Assembly: GCA_037833965.1 (NCBI GenBank) | Contig: AP031357.1 | Location: 8,390,001-8,454,000 of the forward strand | Direction of reading: 5' to 3' | Length of the DNA stretch: 64,000 nucleotides | DNA from: Marchantia polymorpha subsp. ruderalis | Lineage: Eukaryota; Streptophyta; Marchantiopsida; Marchantiales; Marchantiaceae | Shown: one piece after another, positions 10,566 to 22,969 of the stretch | Layout of the letters: every line of letters begins with the position of its first letter | Numbering within the stretch: the stretch's first letter is position 1 | Program-made: the position numbers and the translations under genes | Notes under the pieces: generated by a model | The model's input: only the letters and a program-made list of their open reading frames with translations | What the model was told of the DNA's origin: nothing | Database searches by the model: none

Positions 10566-12467
10566 ATTACCATTTAGAGCTAGCATAGCTGCCAAAGGTG
10601 TTGTTTTTTTTCTTCATTTACCCAAATGAAATATATAATTTATTGGTTGGTGTAATCAAAAGAAACTCTAAAGTGTAATGAATATTGGTTGCAGTATAAA
10701 AGAAATATTCAAATAAGAAATATATCTTTCATTCATATCATTTAATATTTAATTCTAATCTAAGTAGAGTTGTATATCTATTCTTTTACATATACCGTCC
10801 ATAATCAATATCAATCTATCCGAGCAAAAATTTGTCAATTTACGTTAAATCATCAAACAATAAATAATGATCATATCACTCTTCAAATGTTATTGTTTCT
10901 CATATTTAATTCTTCACTTTCTATAAAGTTAGAGCAATATCAAATGTAATGCATATTACCAAATAAATAAGATCTATGACAGATTGTTTATAGAGAAAGC
11001 AAGACATTCATATTATCTCAATGGTATCGGTAAGATGTTGAGCTGGAAAATTCTGAAATGTGTTGTCAAAGGAATCAACATTCATTTAAAATCAACCATG
11101 TTAAATTTGTCAAGTATACAATCAACATACTTGTCTTGAATCAACCATAGACATTTTCTTAAAACCTTATGAATATACATGCCTAATATAGTTTTTGACT
11201 CCTCTATATCCTTCATCTCAATTGATTGCTGCATTTATCAACATCACGTTGGTTATTTGCCAAAATGAGCATTTCATCAACATAGAGTTCTAATTATAAA
11301 ATTGAAAGTTTCATCATTCATCACCGTCTTCATGTCAACATAAAGATCATACACATAATTTAAAAAATCTTGTAATTTCATGAACTCATCAAATTGCTTC
11401 TTCCACTACCTAGAAGTTTGTTTCAGTTCATAGAGTAATTTTAATAATCTACAAATCAACTTATACTTTTCTTTCATCTTCAAGCCAAAATGTTTTCTCA
11501 TGTAGATCTACAACTTTAAATATCTATAGAAAATTCCATCTATATGGTTGATAACAAAGTTAATTATCGTTTTGCATATACCATACGAATTGTAGCATAC
11601 TTTGCTATAGGTGATGAGAATGTGTTATAAGCCACAAACTTCACTGCGTATGTGTGAAACTTCTAGGCATCAACATGGCTTTGAATATTTTCATGTGGTT
11701 TCTTGCTGGATTGTCTTTCAACTTGTAAATTCATTTGGAATCAATGAACGTCTAATTCATATGAAGCTCAACTAGCTTCTAAATCTTGTTGTCAAATAGC
11801 AATTACATCTCCAGTTGCATAGCAGCAAGTTTATATATAAAAGTTTGAGCTTAACTATATGGAAAAGTTTCATTTTCTACTAAAATCAACTCAAAATCAT
11901 TCCCATCCTCTATATCAACGTCACAATTTTCAAAAATGGATGAGTTGGTCCATATATCATAACTTTCAGGAGCTTTACTAGCATGATTTGATGATCTTCT
12001 AGAAGAAAATTTTGATTGCTATTTATCATCTAGTGCAGATACAAGAATCTCATCAACGATAATCTACTTTTCTAGTTTTTGTTATTCAATATCTTGCTTC
12101 AATGTTTGTTGCATTTCATAAGCCACATAATGATCAAACTCTTTCACAATAACATCTGTGAGTAGAAATTTTTCTTTGTCAATAAATAAAGCTTGTAAAT
12201 TCTCATTAGTTTTCAATAAGCTATGCTTATTGAAATAAACATCTTTACTAAGAATAATCATACGGACTATTGGATCCTATAATCTGTAATACTTCACACC
12301 ACTAGTATATAGAACCATCTTTAAATATTTAGAACTAAAATAGAGATTATTCTAGATTGAGTAGAGTAAATGAACTTGACTATCTATAATGTCATGTCGT
12401 CAATCCGTGTGCTTCTTAGATAAACATTAAATGTGCTCATTGGTGTGTTAGTTGAGAACAACATGTC

Positions 12468-12841
12468 AGCAATCATTGTGTTTTTTAGGTATATCCGCAT
12501 ATCTATCTAAGAAAGAGTAGAAACATTCAAGATATTTCATTTTCAGAATTTATGTTTCATCAACAATCCGTATATTCTTTAGGATTAACCTCATATCTAT
12601 ATAAGAAAGAGTATAACGATTCAAGATATCTTATTGTCAGAATTTATATTTCATCAACAATCCGTATATTCTTTGGATATACCCGCAAATCTATGTAAAA
12701 AAGAGGAGAACCATTCAAGATATCTCATTTTCAGAGTTTATGTTTCATCAGCAATCCGTGTGTTCTTTCGGTATATCTGCATATTTAGATAAGGAAAAAG
12801 AGAAAAATTCAAGGTATTTCATTTTGAGAGTTGATGTCTCA
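12468..12841. repeat. Four tandem units of about 94 bp inside copia relic A
   Basis: Four successive diverged units, each running from CA(A/G)CAATC(C)GT through TATTCTTT, a (C/A)ATATCT block and TTCAAGATAT to TTTCAT. The unit length is steady at about 94 bp while the sequence varies, so it looks like an old local expansion. A fifth, partial unit may precede it at about 12400. It has no spacer-repeat logic and is not coding. Confidence 0.75.
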
Positions 12842-15116
12842 TTTTCGCATGAACTTCTCTCTAAACTCTAGTATTACATTGTATCTAAAAAAACTATGCA
12901 TTTTGGATGTAGGATCTAAGTTATTCCTATGCTCATTGGATGTGAAAGTATAACTACTACAACCAAAACTCTTAAACGAGTATAACGAGTCATCTGTTTG
13001 TGTCTCAATTTAAACGGAGTTAAAAAATGATCGCATTTGAAGTAGAAAATGATACCAAATACATTACGGTGTTGACAACTTTGATCCAAACTTCACATGG
13101 TAAACATGATTGGTTCAACATATTCCGTACTTTTTCAACAATTTTTGATCAAAGGTCTCAAAAAAACGTTATGTTGCAAAGTATGAACCATGGTGAGACA
13201 AGTAATCAGCTTTGATTTGTAATAACTATGAAACTCCTCAAAAATATATTTCACATCATTACTTAGTGCGTAGATATCTCATCCTTTGACCGGTCTTGGA
13301 TGAGAACTTGGAACCCACAAACTTTTGAAAGTTTGAAACATCTTAGATTTGTGGTTAAAAAAATACACCTACATGTATTTGGAGTAATCATCTATATATG
13401 ATACATAGTACAATTTTCTAGAGAGTGAGACAAGAAAAAAATATATTCACACGTCATCATGTATATACTCTATTTTTTTCTTGAAACTATGTGTTTCAAC
13501 ATCAAAAGTATTGTTTGTCCATGATACAATGCTTACAATATGCTAAGTCAACTTTATCCAAACCGAGTAGCACATTTATATTATAAAGAAGAAACATGTA
13601 CCTATCTTTCATATAACCTAGTCTAGAACTTCATACATGACACATCTCAACTCAAGATCTGATAAACTGAGACTTCCTCACAAATTGTGGTGAAATCTAA
13701 CAAATATAAATTATTTTGCCTGTATCATCGAAGGATAATTTCATCACATGATCTAACATCTAAAACGTCTATTTTAGAGCTCTACTCTAGGTCGTGTGAA
13801 TCTGACCGTCTTAATGATATCAATTTTTTTTTCATGTTAGGAAATAACTAACTTGGACTAACATATGCTTGATCCCATCAAACATGTGAATATTCACATA
13901 TCTAACACCTTTAATCCTATAGGATTCATCATTCTTCATAAAAAATGAGCCTTTGATCTTTAAAAAATACAAAAGATTTTTCTAATGTAGTAAATTTCAT
14001 AAGAATTAGCATTGTCCAACATCCATATGTCATCAACATACTCTGATGAAATTCAGAGTTCATAACTCTGATATCATACACCGTTTTCGAACAGATCGTA
14101 CTCCTTGGTGTTGAAATACAATGTAACATTCAACATTAAAGTAAAAATTGCATCTTTGATCTTCACCAAACAATCCTTCTTGACGTGATTACTCTGTCAT
14201 ATTTCCAACAAATCATCATCCTTTTCTAAGATGATATACCCCTTGACTTAGTTCTCTTTTTCTCAAAGCTAGTACTCATGAGTCTTGATACCATACTCTT
14301 GGATCTAAAACTCCGTCAATCGTCTGTACTTCTCAAGCGTGACTGACCTCATATCACAATTGATACGGTATCGAAAATGAATAGACGAGATGATGACATC
14401 ATATCCTATTCCATCTCGTCCGCCAAGAAAGCACTTACAACGAGTTTGTAAATGATAGGATTTATATCACAATGTAAAAATATGCTAGATAGTGTCTGGT
14501 GGCAGATGATGGCAGCGAGTTGAGAAGATATAAAGTATTCTTTGCATTGAAAATCTCTTTCCCCATACTTTGAAGATCTATCACCAGATCACCTAAAGCA
14601 TGAATGTGATCTTGGTATCTAAATTCAAGCCTCATCTTGAATTTCAATAGTTTTTGTCCATCAGTTCAAATTTCTCCCCTCAATGTTGTTGCTCTTCTCG
14701 ACGTTTGGCAGTTTGTTTCAAAAATCAATTTTTATTGATAGATTTGAAATTTTCCAAGCGCCTCAACTCGAGCGGCCAAATTTTCCAACAACCTACTTAC
14801 TTCTACTACTAAATTTTTTCTCACAGTTCACTTTATCTTTTTGTCGAAGTCCAATATAAGAATGTAGAAATTTACGATACATTCTGTCATCCTATGACTA
14901 TTAGATTAAACTCTAAATGTTGTCGTTGTAATGATCCGATTTCTTGAGCTACAGAGTTCAGAAACTGCACTTTTTGACATCACCTGCATTTCAAGTTTTC
15001 CAAGTACAAGACCACGACAAGAACGCAACATTGTACCCTCATGCTAGGAAAAATAGCCTCGGACAACAACGGTTTAGTTAGAAAAGTTTTCAAAAAAATG
15101 CAAGCTTTGATATCAA

Positions 15117-15480
15117 TTATTTACACCTCAAACAAGTATCGAGTGACCACACAAAGTGACAAAAAATCACAACAAAAGTAAAAAAGAGTAGACTCAAAAG
15201 AAAACATTGTTCTTTACTTCTAAGGATTAAGTTCACAACAGGAAAACCTCAAGGAAGAGTGTATTGCACAACAAGAGTTAACAAGAGTCGACGCAAAAGG
15301 TGACCTGATTCATCCTTCTAATAGCTACATTCACAACAGGCAAATCTCACGGGAGAGAATGTGCTGTAAGTGGTTAAAAGGTGAGAATATAATTAAGAGG
15401 TTCTGAGCTTAAATACTCCAAGATCTGACGATTCTTCCAAGCTAAAGTTAGGTAGGAACAAGGTTGCTCCTTAACAAGAG
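15117..15480 (-). repeat. Probable 5' LTR of copia relic A
   Basis: Region on the 5' side of the degenerate tRNA-Met primer site. It contains a diverged internal duplication of about 110 bp (the two halves share TTCACAACAGG(A/C)AAA.CTCA and the following AGAG block). The LTR ends are not resolved because no partner LTR was found. Confidence 0.35.
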
Positions 15481-17214
15481 TTAACCTCAACAAGTATCAC
15501 TAGAGTACTATATTTGACTTTTTTTCTATCATTATTAAGGTATAATATATTTATAAACATCTATATTTCACATATATATGTTTATTCTTTGGATATAGAC
15601 AAAAATTATCAACATGTTTTATACTTTTTATATTCTAATCAATTATATCAAGAGATTGATATCCTTATTAGTAAACTTTTTTGTCTTTGAATCAAAGTTT
15701 TAACTACCTGAAGCTTATGAAAAGTCGTTATCAAAATTTTTTTTTGTATTTGTATTAAATGAAAACTTGGTACTACCTGCCATTTACAGTAAAATAGGAC
15801 TGCACGCAAGTTAGGAATTTTAAAAGTTTTTTTCTCTTTCCTGGATATATGCCAATGAAATCTATTGTTTCATTAGCTATGTTTTTATTGTAAGCTTAAA
15901 CTAAAAAAATAATAATATTGAAGGTTAGTCATGATGCGCATATATCAATATAACTGTAGGGAAAAAAACATTTCCTTAAGAAGTATATTTATTTCTAAAG
16001 TGTCAGGCATTACTATCTTCACAAGGCCCTTGTATAATACATATTTCTATAAAAGAAATTCGAAGAATACTGAAATTTGAATCTTTGAGATGTGTTATAT
16101 GAAGATGCAAATATGAGATGGAAGGGACAATAAAATGAATAAAGCTTTGAGTGAAAACTCGCGGTGTGTAGAGCACTAATGAATAGGTAGCCCATGCTGG
16201 GGACAAGATTAAGCAATTAAGAATCTATTGTGTTTCCCTGCGGACATTCGGCTTTTGTATCTTCGAGTGAAAACTGCAGAAAACACACTCGCGTTTGATG
16301 GCTCCGTTTGATGAGTAGCCAGGGTGTGCACACAACACAAAACTAGAGAAGTTCACTATACATTATTGCTTAGAGTTCAATATTTCTTTTATATACCTGA
16401 ATTGCATGTTTAGTTCTTACCACATTGGCGAATAATAAGTATTGACGCGCATGGACAAATGATTTAGGAGGTCACTACACGGTGCTGGTCACTACACGGT
16501 GCTGCTGCTTGGCTACTACAGTCTGAGGTACCGACCGTGCAAGCTAATGGAAATTAAATCCCGCTCACGGACGAAGTGTCTAGGGTTTTGGCCACACGCT
16601 GGAATGCTCAGCTGGCCTTCCCGCCTTCTTCGCTGCTGGGATTGCACTCTGTATTTCAGACGGAGCGATGGAGCGCTGATTTGGGACGTTTCCTTTGCTT
16701 GGTCATGGGAGGAGTTTGATATGAGCACTACTGTCGGAAGCCCAGGCAGTGACCGCATCGTCTCTCGGCTCCCGTGACTCGTTGCCAGCGCCGTGGTTGC
16801 TCTCACTGGATGTAGGAGCCCCGGGGTTTGCCGGAGTTTCACGTGGCTCACATTTTGACGTGACTGTCACTGAGGATGCGTTTGATTGTGTTGGCTTGTG
16901 CAGAATCAGGGTCGACAATATTCTCCAGCGTGGTTGAAGGGATCGAGGTTTTTTACAGGTGCAGAATGAGAAAGCTGGAATTTTGAGGAAGCCGAATTGG
17001 ACCGAGTCAGTGGGTGTTTGCGAATTCGTGGATTGGTGTCATAAGGACTGGGACGGAATCAACAGGGCTCGGGCGTTTCGGAGTATTCTTTGTGGCTACT
17101 GGGAATATGAAATTATGAAACACTCCTGGAGTGGAGGGTGAAAATCTCGTTCGCTATCGATATTGCGGAGGTGGGTTTTTCTTGCTTGATTTCGGAATTG
17201 GCTGTTCCCAAATC
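15481..17214. other. Intergenic; 5' flank of the F-box gene
   Basis: 15.5-16.4 kb is AT-rich with nothing recognisable. From about 16.45 kb the base composition changes to GC-richer DNA that leads into the F-box gene and probably holds its promoter and 5' UTR. GTCACTACACGGTGCTG occurs twice back to back at about 16470-16504. Open frames on both strands here overlap each other and look incidental. Confidence 0.4.
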
Positions 17215-18642
17215 ATGGCGAACGGCGTGCTGATCCGTGGAGATGTCAGCGTCATGCACAAGTCGTGGTACAGGCTTTTGCGGAAGGAGCTGGAAAGGAG
17301 GAGGTTGAAGAGAAAGCATCAAAGAGACACGGGTGAAGAGGATGATTCCGGATGGAACTTACCAATGGAACTGATAGAGAAAATCATCGCTCTTGCTCCT
17401 TTTCCTGATGTGTTCAAAGGGCGGACCCTGTGTAGGTCCTGGCGTCGGAAGTTTTCCCTCGCTTCTCTGCGTGCAGAGCAACTCCAGTCTCCGTTTCTGT
17501 ATGAACTCAGCATCGCCGCCTGTAGATGGCCCACTTTCTGCCCCATCTTCATGACTTCTGAAGGAGATCTCTTGGGCTACAATCAAAACACGACCAACTG
17601 GGAAAATGTTCCCATGAGTGCATACATCCCTATGGATCGCTTTCATTCGGACTGCGCCACCGGCAGGAGGATAGAATTTGGAGGTTCACTTTTCTGTACG
17701 TACGATGTACATATGCCATTTACTGACATGGGTCAATCGCTCCTCGCAATTTTAGTGGCGAACATACAAACGGGAAGCTGGAAGACCACAGTGTCTCCAT
17801 TGGAGCTAGAGTTGTCCTGCAACCCGCAGGTTCTCCTGATAAATGAGCCGGGATCGGCTGACTACAAACTTCTGGTTTACGATTCGAACAGAGCCAGATC
17901 GTGTGCTGAGATGTATCTCAACGGTGTTCAACTGGAGATTCACATCTTCGACTCTGTTTCACGAACTTGGACTAGCAAATCCTCTTCTTATAATGTTCGG
18001 GTGATGGACGGGGATTTTAGCTTGTCAACGTATTCTGTACATATCGGTGGGAACATGTACTGTGTGGGCCCAGAAGAAAGGAAGGGACCATGCGGAATTT
18101 TTGACCTCTTACTTCCTGCACATGTGATGCTATACAAGTACAATACGGAGGAAAATGTTTGGGCGTTGTCTCCTAATTCCATTCCGGTGGAGAACAAGAA
18201 ATTCGTTATGGCTGGTTTGCTTCTTTGTGGCACCAAACTTATGTTGGTAGTTATCACAGAGGAACCAGAAGTGGAGACGGACATAGAAGAAGATTTCGAG
18301 GGAATCTCTTTTTGGAATGCAAGGAAATTTATAAAATCCTTACGTCTTCGGTATCGAGCATGTATCCACAGCGTTTGTCTGGAGACCCTGGAGCTTGAAG
18401 AGGTGTCCCGGAGTCCATTTGATATCTTCCGAGGTACGTCTAGAACTCTGGTGTCGGATGACAATCACATCTACATTTGTAGTTGGAGTAATGCTTCTAA
18501 GTTAAAGGTGGAGATCGTTGGTTATAATGTCTCAGAACAAATCTGGGAACATGTACCTTCCCCACCTACGAACATCCGCATCGATACACCGTGGGCTAAG
18601 TCGGCCTATTCCCCAGGCCAGAGCCCATTCGCTGTGGCTTGA
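17215..18642 (+). CDS. F-box protein, single exon
   Basis: A 475-residue protein from the first in-frame ATG (MANGVLIRGDVSVMHKSW); the frame is open further upstream but without an ATG. After a basic segment (about residues 15-40, RRRLKRKHQRD) comes an F-box at about residues 47-85 (WNLPMELIEKIIALAPFPDVF...RTLCRSWRRKF). F-box proteins of this type bind SKP1 and present targets to an SCF ubiquitin ligase. The rest is kelch/beta-propeller-like, with repeated W-containing blocks (SRTWTSKSSSYNVR, EENVWALSPNSIP, SEQIWEHVPSPP) as in plant F-box/kelch proteins, though clear double-glycine kelch signatures are few. The reading frame is intact and intronless. Target and pathway cannot be read from the sequence. 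It stands alone, with no repeat copy in the window. Confidence 0.85.
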   Translation: MANGVLIRGDVSVMHKSWYRLLRKELERRRLKRKHQRDTGEEDDSGWNLPMELIEKIIALAPFPDVFKGRTLCRSWRRKFSLASLRAEQLQSPFLYELSIAACRWPTFCPIFMTSEGDLLGYNQNTTNWENVPMSAYIPMDRFHSDCATGRRIEFGGSLFCTYDVHMPFTDMGQSLLAILVANIQTGSWKTTVSPLELELSCNPQVLLINEPGSADYKLLVYDSNRARSCAEMYLNGVQLEIHIFDSVSRTWTSKSSSYNVRVMDGDFSLSTYSVHIGGNMYCVGPEERKGPCGIFDLLLPAHVMLYKYNTEENVWALSPNSIPVENKKFVMAGLLLCGTKLMLVVITEEPEVETDIEEDFEGISFWNARKFIKSLRLRYRACIHSVCLETLELEEVSRSPFDIFRGTSRTLVSDDNHIYICSWSNASKLKVEIVGYNVSEQIWEHVPSPPTNIRIDTPWAKSAYSPGQSPFAVA

Positions 18643-20639
18643 TTCTCTGCTGTAACACAGCTCCTTTATGTACAGACCTTTTTTTTATAGGAAAATTGGC
18701 AGAATCATTCCTTTCACAGTAAGCAACAACGTGCTCCGTGAAATTTGCTTCAGTATTGAGCAGTATTCTGTCTCGTTGCATGTAGGGAACATTTTCTGCT
18801 TATGCACCTAATTAAGAGGAACAATGTCAGGAAACCATACAGCGGTTGAGTATAGTGTCTCAAAGTTGCTAGGTTAAAATATTGTCAAGCATTATACTGA
18901 GTGCGAGTTAGACGAAAATCGACTGTCACTTTCATCAGCTCATTAACGAAACATGGTGGTCAAGGGACCACCATGTTTTGTTTATGGGCTGATGGAGCGG
19001 CGTGTATAGAGCGGACAGATTACTCAGAACTAAAGGGTCTATGTCGCGCCTAGGACAAGAAAAAATTGTTAAATTAGTCTTTGTTGCATTGGTCGAGTGT
19101 CTCTACGAGTTTCTTATCTCAATGTAACTCAAACAGTGGAAGAATGACAACTATCGCATCTTTTCCAGCAAAGATACTCCAGGGCGGAAACAGACTAATT
19201 CTTCAATTAATGAAGTCTTATCTCGCGCATTTGTTGCCTTCACCATAATCTGAAGGGTCTCTGAACCTAGCGAGGAAACGAGAAACACTCTGGAAGTGAA
19301 ACGAAACTTCAAGTTTTGAATTTCTGTACAGTTCCGAAGGAAAAGTCCTCAAGATAAAGTAGTGCATCCATTCTAAATTATTCAGAGATGAGGAGCTAAT
19401 TCAAAAGGTTGACTTACAACGTAGGTTGCAAGACATATTTTGTCTATGTGAGCTACAAATGTACGATAAACGAGTGTTACGTCGAATAAAGTCTAAGTGT
19501 ACGACTTACAGGTGGATCATGGTATGCTATCAGAGGCTAGCCTCTTCCAACCCACTTGGGTCAATTGTGCGACTAAATTAGTGTAGACAATTTTTTCCTA
19601 CAAAACTTGAGTGAAGTTTTCATGTAAGTGCCCTGTAGGATGAAGCTACTTGAGAATTTTATGTGCTTTAAGTGCCTCATAGTCCTCCCTCCAGTGTGTA
19701 CAAATTAATAGCTGGGGACAACCGGAAAATTATCTGTTGATGTTGTGTTACTGTCTAGAGTCCAAGGACGGCGAGTAATGCTAAATTATGAGGGGATTTG
19801 TGAAAGAATTTGTTATTACCTACAGCTGTAAGTTCCTCACAAGTATACTCAATTCAGAAAACTCCAAAGCAAGGAGACCAGACTGCTGCAATCGTGAGGG
19901 AGCATCCTCCATATACCCAAGCAACCTGCTGCACTTGAGTCTAATGTCTCGAGGCAGCCGCAGAGAATAAGGAGAAGTGGTCTGAATGCTTCCTGCCAAA
20001 TGGGAATGTAGAACTACCACAGAGCAGTAACTGAAAGGTGCGAAACAAAATTGACGACGCCGATACTTCTGGAGAGTGTGTGGCAGAGTGCTTGTGTGAC
20101 CTGTGTTTTCTCGGCCAGAAAGGCTCGTCTAGTGGCTCGATGGCATAGTATTCTCTGTAGAGGTCAATTTCGTCCGTCAGCAACCAATCCTGGGTAGTGC
20201 AGCTAGATTGTATTGAAATAAGCAGAGTTTGTCTTGGCGGTGATTCTGGTGAAGCCGTGATGGCCCTGTGCTGCGCTCTCCGTGTCTGCGTGGTGTGACA
20301 AGCGACTGAAATGGGAGAGTCGTCTGCGCAGCGGGAAGGGAACTGCGAGTGTGCAAAATCAACGAGCGCTGATATTCTCCCGGGGATTTCACTCCCGACG
20401 AAGTGGAAGCGCCGGCGTGCTGACACTTCTGTCGAACCAAGAGAGAGTGAATGGCAAATCGCGCTCTGCGTGCAAGCTAAAGCAGGGATTCCATGTGCTC
20501 AACGGGCGAATTGAACTTGCGAACAGAAGGAGATGTGTGGCAGGTCCGGCTCACTCGCGATTTCGTCACTTCGCGATGAACAGTGAAACAAAGGTGAGTT
20601 GAGGGGTGCCATGTGCGGGAGGTGGGTTTGTTTAAGACC
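18643..20639. other. Intergenic region downstream of the F-box gene
   Basis: No supported gene. It includes the F-box 3' flank, a strong hairpin at 18933-18994, and a GC-richer block at about 20040-20620 with overlapping open frames on both strands (up to 161 codons on the minus strand) but no recognisable domain; that block could be a promoter or 5' UTR of something not seen here. Confidence 0.35.
18933..18994. repeat. 29-bp near-perfect inverted repeat with 4-nt loop
   Basis: Arms 18933-18961 and 18966-18994 around loop AAGG; the inner 13 bp (AAACATGGTGGTC / GACCACCATGTTT) are perfect. Of three mismatches across 29 bp, two would be G-U pairs in RNA. It lies about 290 bp past the F-box stop codon. 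It could be a small-RNA hairpin, a compact MITE remnant, or a 3'-end structure. Confidence 0.85.
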
Positions 20640-21121
20640 CTAAGGGCTGCGTCGTTTGACCTGCAGAGTATTTATACACGAAGTTGGAGGAGGTCTGCCA
20701 CGACTATACTTGAACAGGATCTGTTCTATAGTACGTACATCTTGATCTGTGATCACTATCATAGTCAAGTTCCTTGACCCGGACGATGAGCAGAGGCTTG
20801 GGTGCCAGTGCGCGAAAACTGCTGGCCGCGCCGGGCGAAAGCCTGCGCTCGGTCAGCTTCATGAACGTCCTGCTGCGCTCAATCCGCCGGCAGTGAAAGC
20901 ACTCAAGGGTTCTGACGGGCCTCCTCCTTTCATTTTCTTCGGGAAACAAAACGAAATGAACTTATCCATTTGATGATGATGGTTGGAGTCTCTTCTCTCA
21001 GCACTTCTTTCCTAAGATGAAAGACAAGTGTCGGAACGAGGAGACAATTCCGCAGAATCTAGTATCATTTACTCTAATACTATCACGCAGATGAATCTAG
21101 TGCAACATAGACCTCCTCCAA
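20640..21121. repeat. IR2 block A, left copy (inverted match at 39538-40012)
   Basis: About 480 bp matching the reverse complement of 39538-40012, including the TTCTATAGTACGTACATCTTG stretch at about 20724-20744. Some frames stay open in both copies, but identity is too even to tell coding from non-coding. The block lies before block B here, whereas in the right arm it lies beyond block F, so its order is permuted. Confidence 0.75.
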
Positions 21122-22969
21122 ACTAAAACCTGATGTGTAGTTAGTTATGGGAAAAATATTGTAGATTTACAATGTATTATTGGTGACAAATGTTCCACTA
21201 ACAGAAGCTATCGTCATAACAATACAAAATGTAATAGAAGTTTGAAAACATCAAAGAGTTTGGAAAGATTACATTTAGTCGTTGAGACAAAAAATACTCT
21301 TTGTTAAAGATGGTACCATCTGATTTCAAAATACACGATCTTTTGGTTGAATTTTCTTCGACATCTTAGTAAGTAGGGAAATTAAATTTAAAACTTCATG
21401 CTCAAGAAACACAGGTAACTTTATGAATTTTATCCTACATCACTAGACAAACGAAGAAATAAGTATACTCATCAGACAAAAAGATAATTTTCTGAATCAC
21501 TATCCGCATCGAAAAATGTGAAGATCTATCTGTACTATTTGCAACAAATTATTTTTTATTGTTAATGTTCTAATCATGCTGATGTATAAAAATATTTTTG
21601 AATATTTTTTTCAATATTATCTTTATATCTCATCGCATTAATATTGTGTGATACTAACAATGATATGCCAAGTTTTATGATTTTATCAGGATAGTTAAGT
21701 CAAGTTCTTTGTTTATTCATTTTTTAAGGATTAAAAAACGGATACAGATTGGATAGTAGAAAAAAAATTTAGTTCAGTTCAAGAGACATCTTAAAAATTT
21801 CATACAATGTATTTTTTGAACCAAATGAATAATTGACTAATTTTTTCTTGTTTTTCCCTTTCAAAGTAAAGTTTGATTCTATTATATCAGTACAAGCAGT
21901 AATGGATTTTTTTCTCAAGTTTGCTTTTATCACTGGATTTTAGACACTTCTCCCTACATAAACGGCCCGGGACTGTGGAAACGGATGTCGCGCCTGGTCC
22001 AGAGGTCGCTCCAGAAAGTGTCCCGCGTCCTTTGGGGTCGTTGGTCCCTCCGACCCATCCGACAAGGATTATCACATTTATTCTAGTCTTCGTCGGAGTG
22101 TCAGACCCGCTCAGGGGCAGTTGTGTGTTTTTATGGATCACTCTACATTTCATAGGATGCCTGTGGACCAGGTCGACCTTGGTCAACTTGCCAGGAGAGC
22201 CAATTGCTGACAAACAGATCCATGTGCCTCACTTTTCAGTGTTGTGTTAATGTTGATAAGTTCATCACGGTATACACTGGTGATGCTTAGTTAGAATCCG
22301 ATACTCCAGGGATGAATTGAAAATACTACAAGAGAAAAGTAAAAGTAGAAACAAAGTCTTGCCCATATTATTCCGATAGCGACCCTTGGTAATGAAATAT
22401 CCACATGAGAATATATTGTTGACTTCATTTGAGTGTTGGACAAGATCTCGAATTCAAATATATCTTTGGTTTTAACGATTGATATTATAATACGATCATT
22501 TAGCAAAAGAAAAAATTCTAGTTATAAATGATTAATTTATGTCATATGTTTTATAAATAGTGAGGTGATGCTCACTAACTTTGACATCTACCATATGCAT
22601 TACACTTAGATGATATAAGGAAAGTTGTTATGCAAACATAATAATATTGTAACATAACCAAGTGTTGGTGGTGTCATGATATTAATGAAACACAAAAAAT
22701 CCTCAGCCCCTGTTCAAGCGTTCCAAGCACATATATCATAATTGAACATCTCCAATGCATATGTACATCAGTAAAAAAAAAAGTATTGAAGATTGACTTG
22801 CTTTTAGTGATTAAACCCACCTTCTTAAATAACTTCAAATAACTGATTTAAACTAAAAGTGAAACCTAAACAAAAAGGACCAGTTCTGTTTGATCAGCGC
22901 TTGAGAGAATTTATAAGTTTTGTGTTATGTGTCATAGTTTTGTGTTAGCTTCACTAGACTGCACACAAT
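21122..22969. other. Left-arm-only AT-rich insert
   Basis: This segment separates blocks A and B in the left arm and has no counterpart in the right arm. 21950-22250 is a GC-richer island with frames open on both strands but no recognisable product. The rest is AT-rich. It may be an old unrecognisable insertion. Confidence 0.35.

Larger units (their letters stand above)
8675..10570. repeat. IR1 right arm (inverted copy of 428-2345)
   Basis: Plus-strand counterpart of the left arm. Homology ends immediately after the stop codon of the MDVLGF frame (10565), where the copia relic region begins. Confidence 0.8.
10600..15480 (-). mobile_element. Ty1/copia relic A, heavily broken
   Basis: Minus-strand relic of a Ty1/copia LTR retrotransposon. 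Reverse-transcriptase remnants are plain at about 11500-11250, including KLICRLLKLLYELKQTSR and the LYVD catalytic-box region near 11287-11252. Gag and zinc-knuckle-like remains lie around 14200-13900. At about 15120-15100 the minus strand reads TTGATATCAAAGC, close to the usual plant copia primer site for initiator tRNA-Met (TGGTATCAGAGC), so the 5' LTR should lie at about 15117-15480. I could not find a matching 3' LTR near 10.6 kb, so the left limit is uncertain. The element is old, with many breaks. Confidence 0.65.

Noticed and set aside
10580-10950. 3' LTR for copia relic A
   Set aside because: No convincing match to the 15117-15480 sequence was seen by eye.
16516-16918. Frames upstream of the F-box gene as an extra gene or exon
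   Set aside because: They overlap on both strands in GC-rich 5' flank with no domain; more likely promoter or 5' UTR.
21887-22250. Overlapping frames on both strands in a GC-rich island
   Set aside because: Neither strand gives a recognisable protein, and the segment has no copy in the other IR2 arm for comparison.
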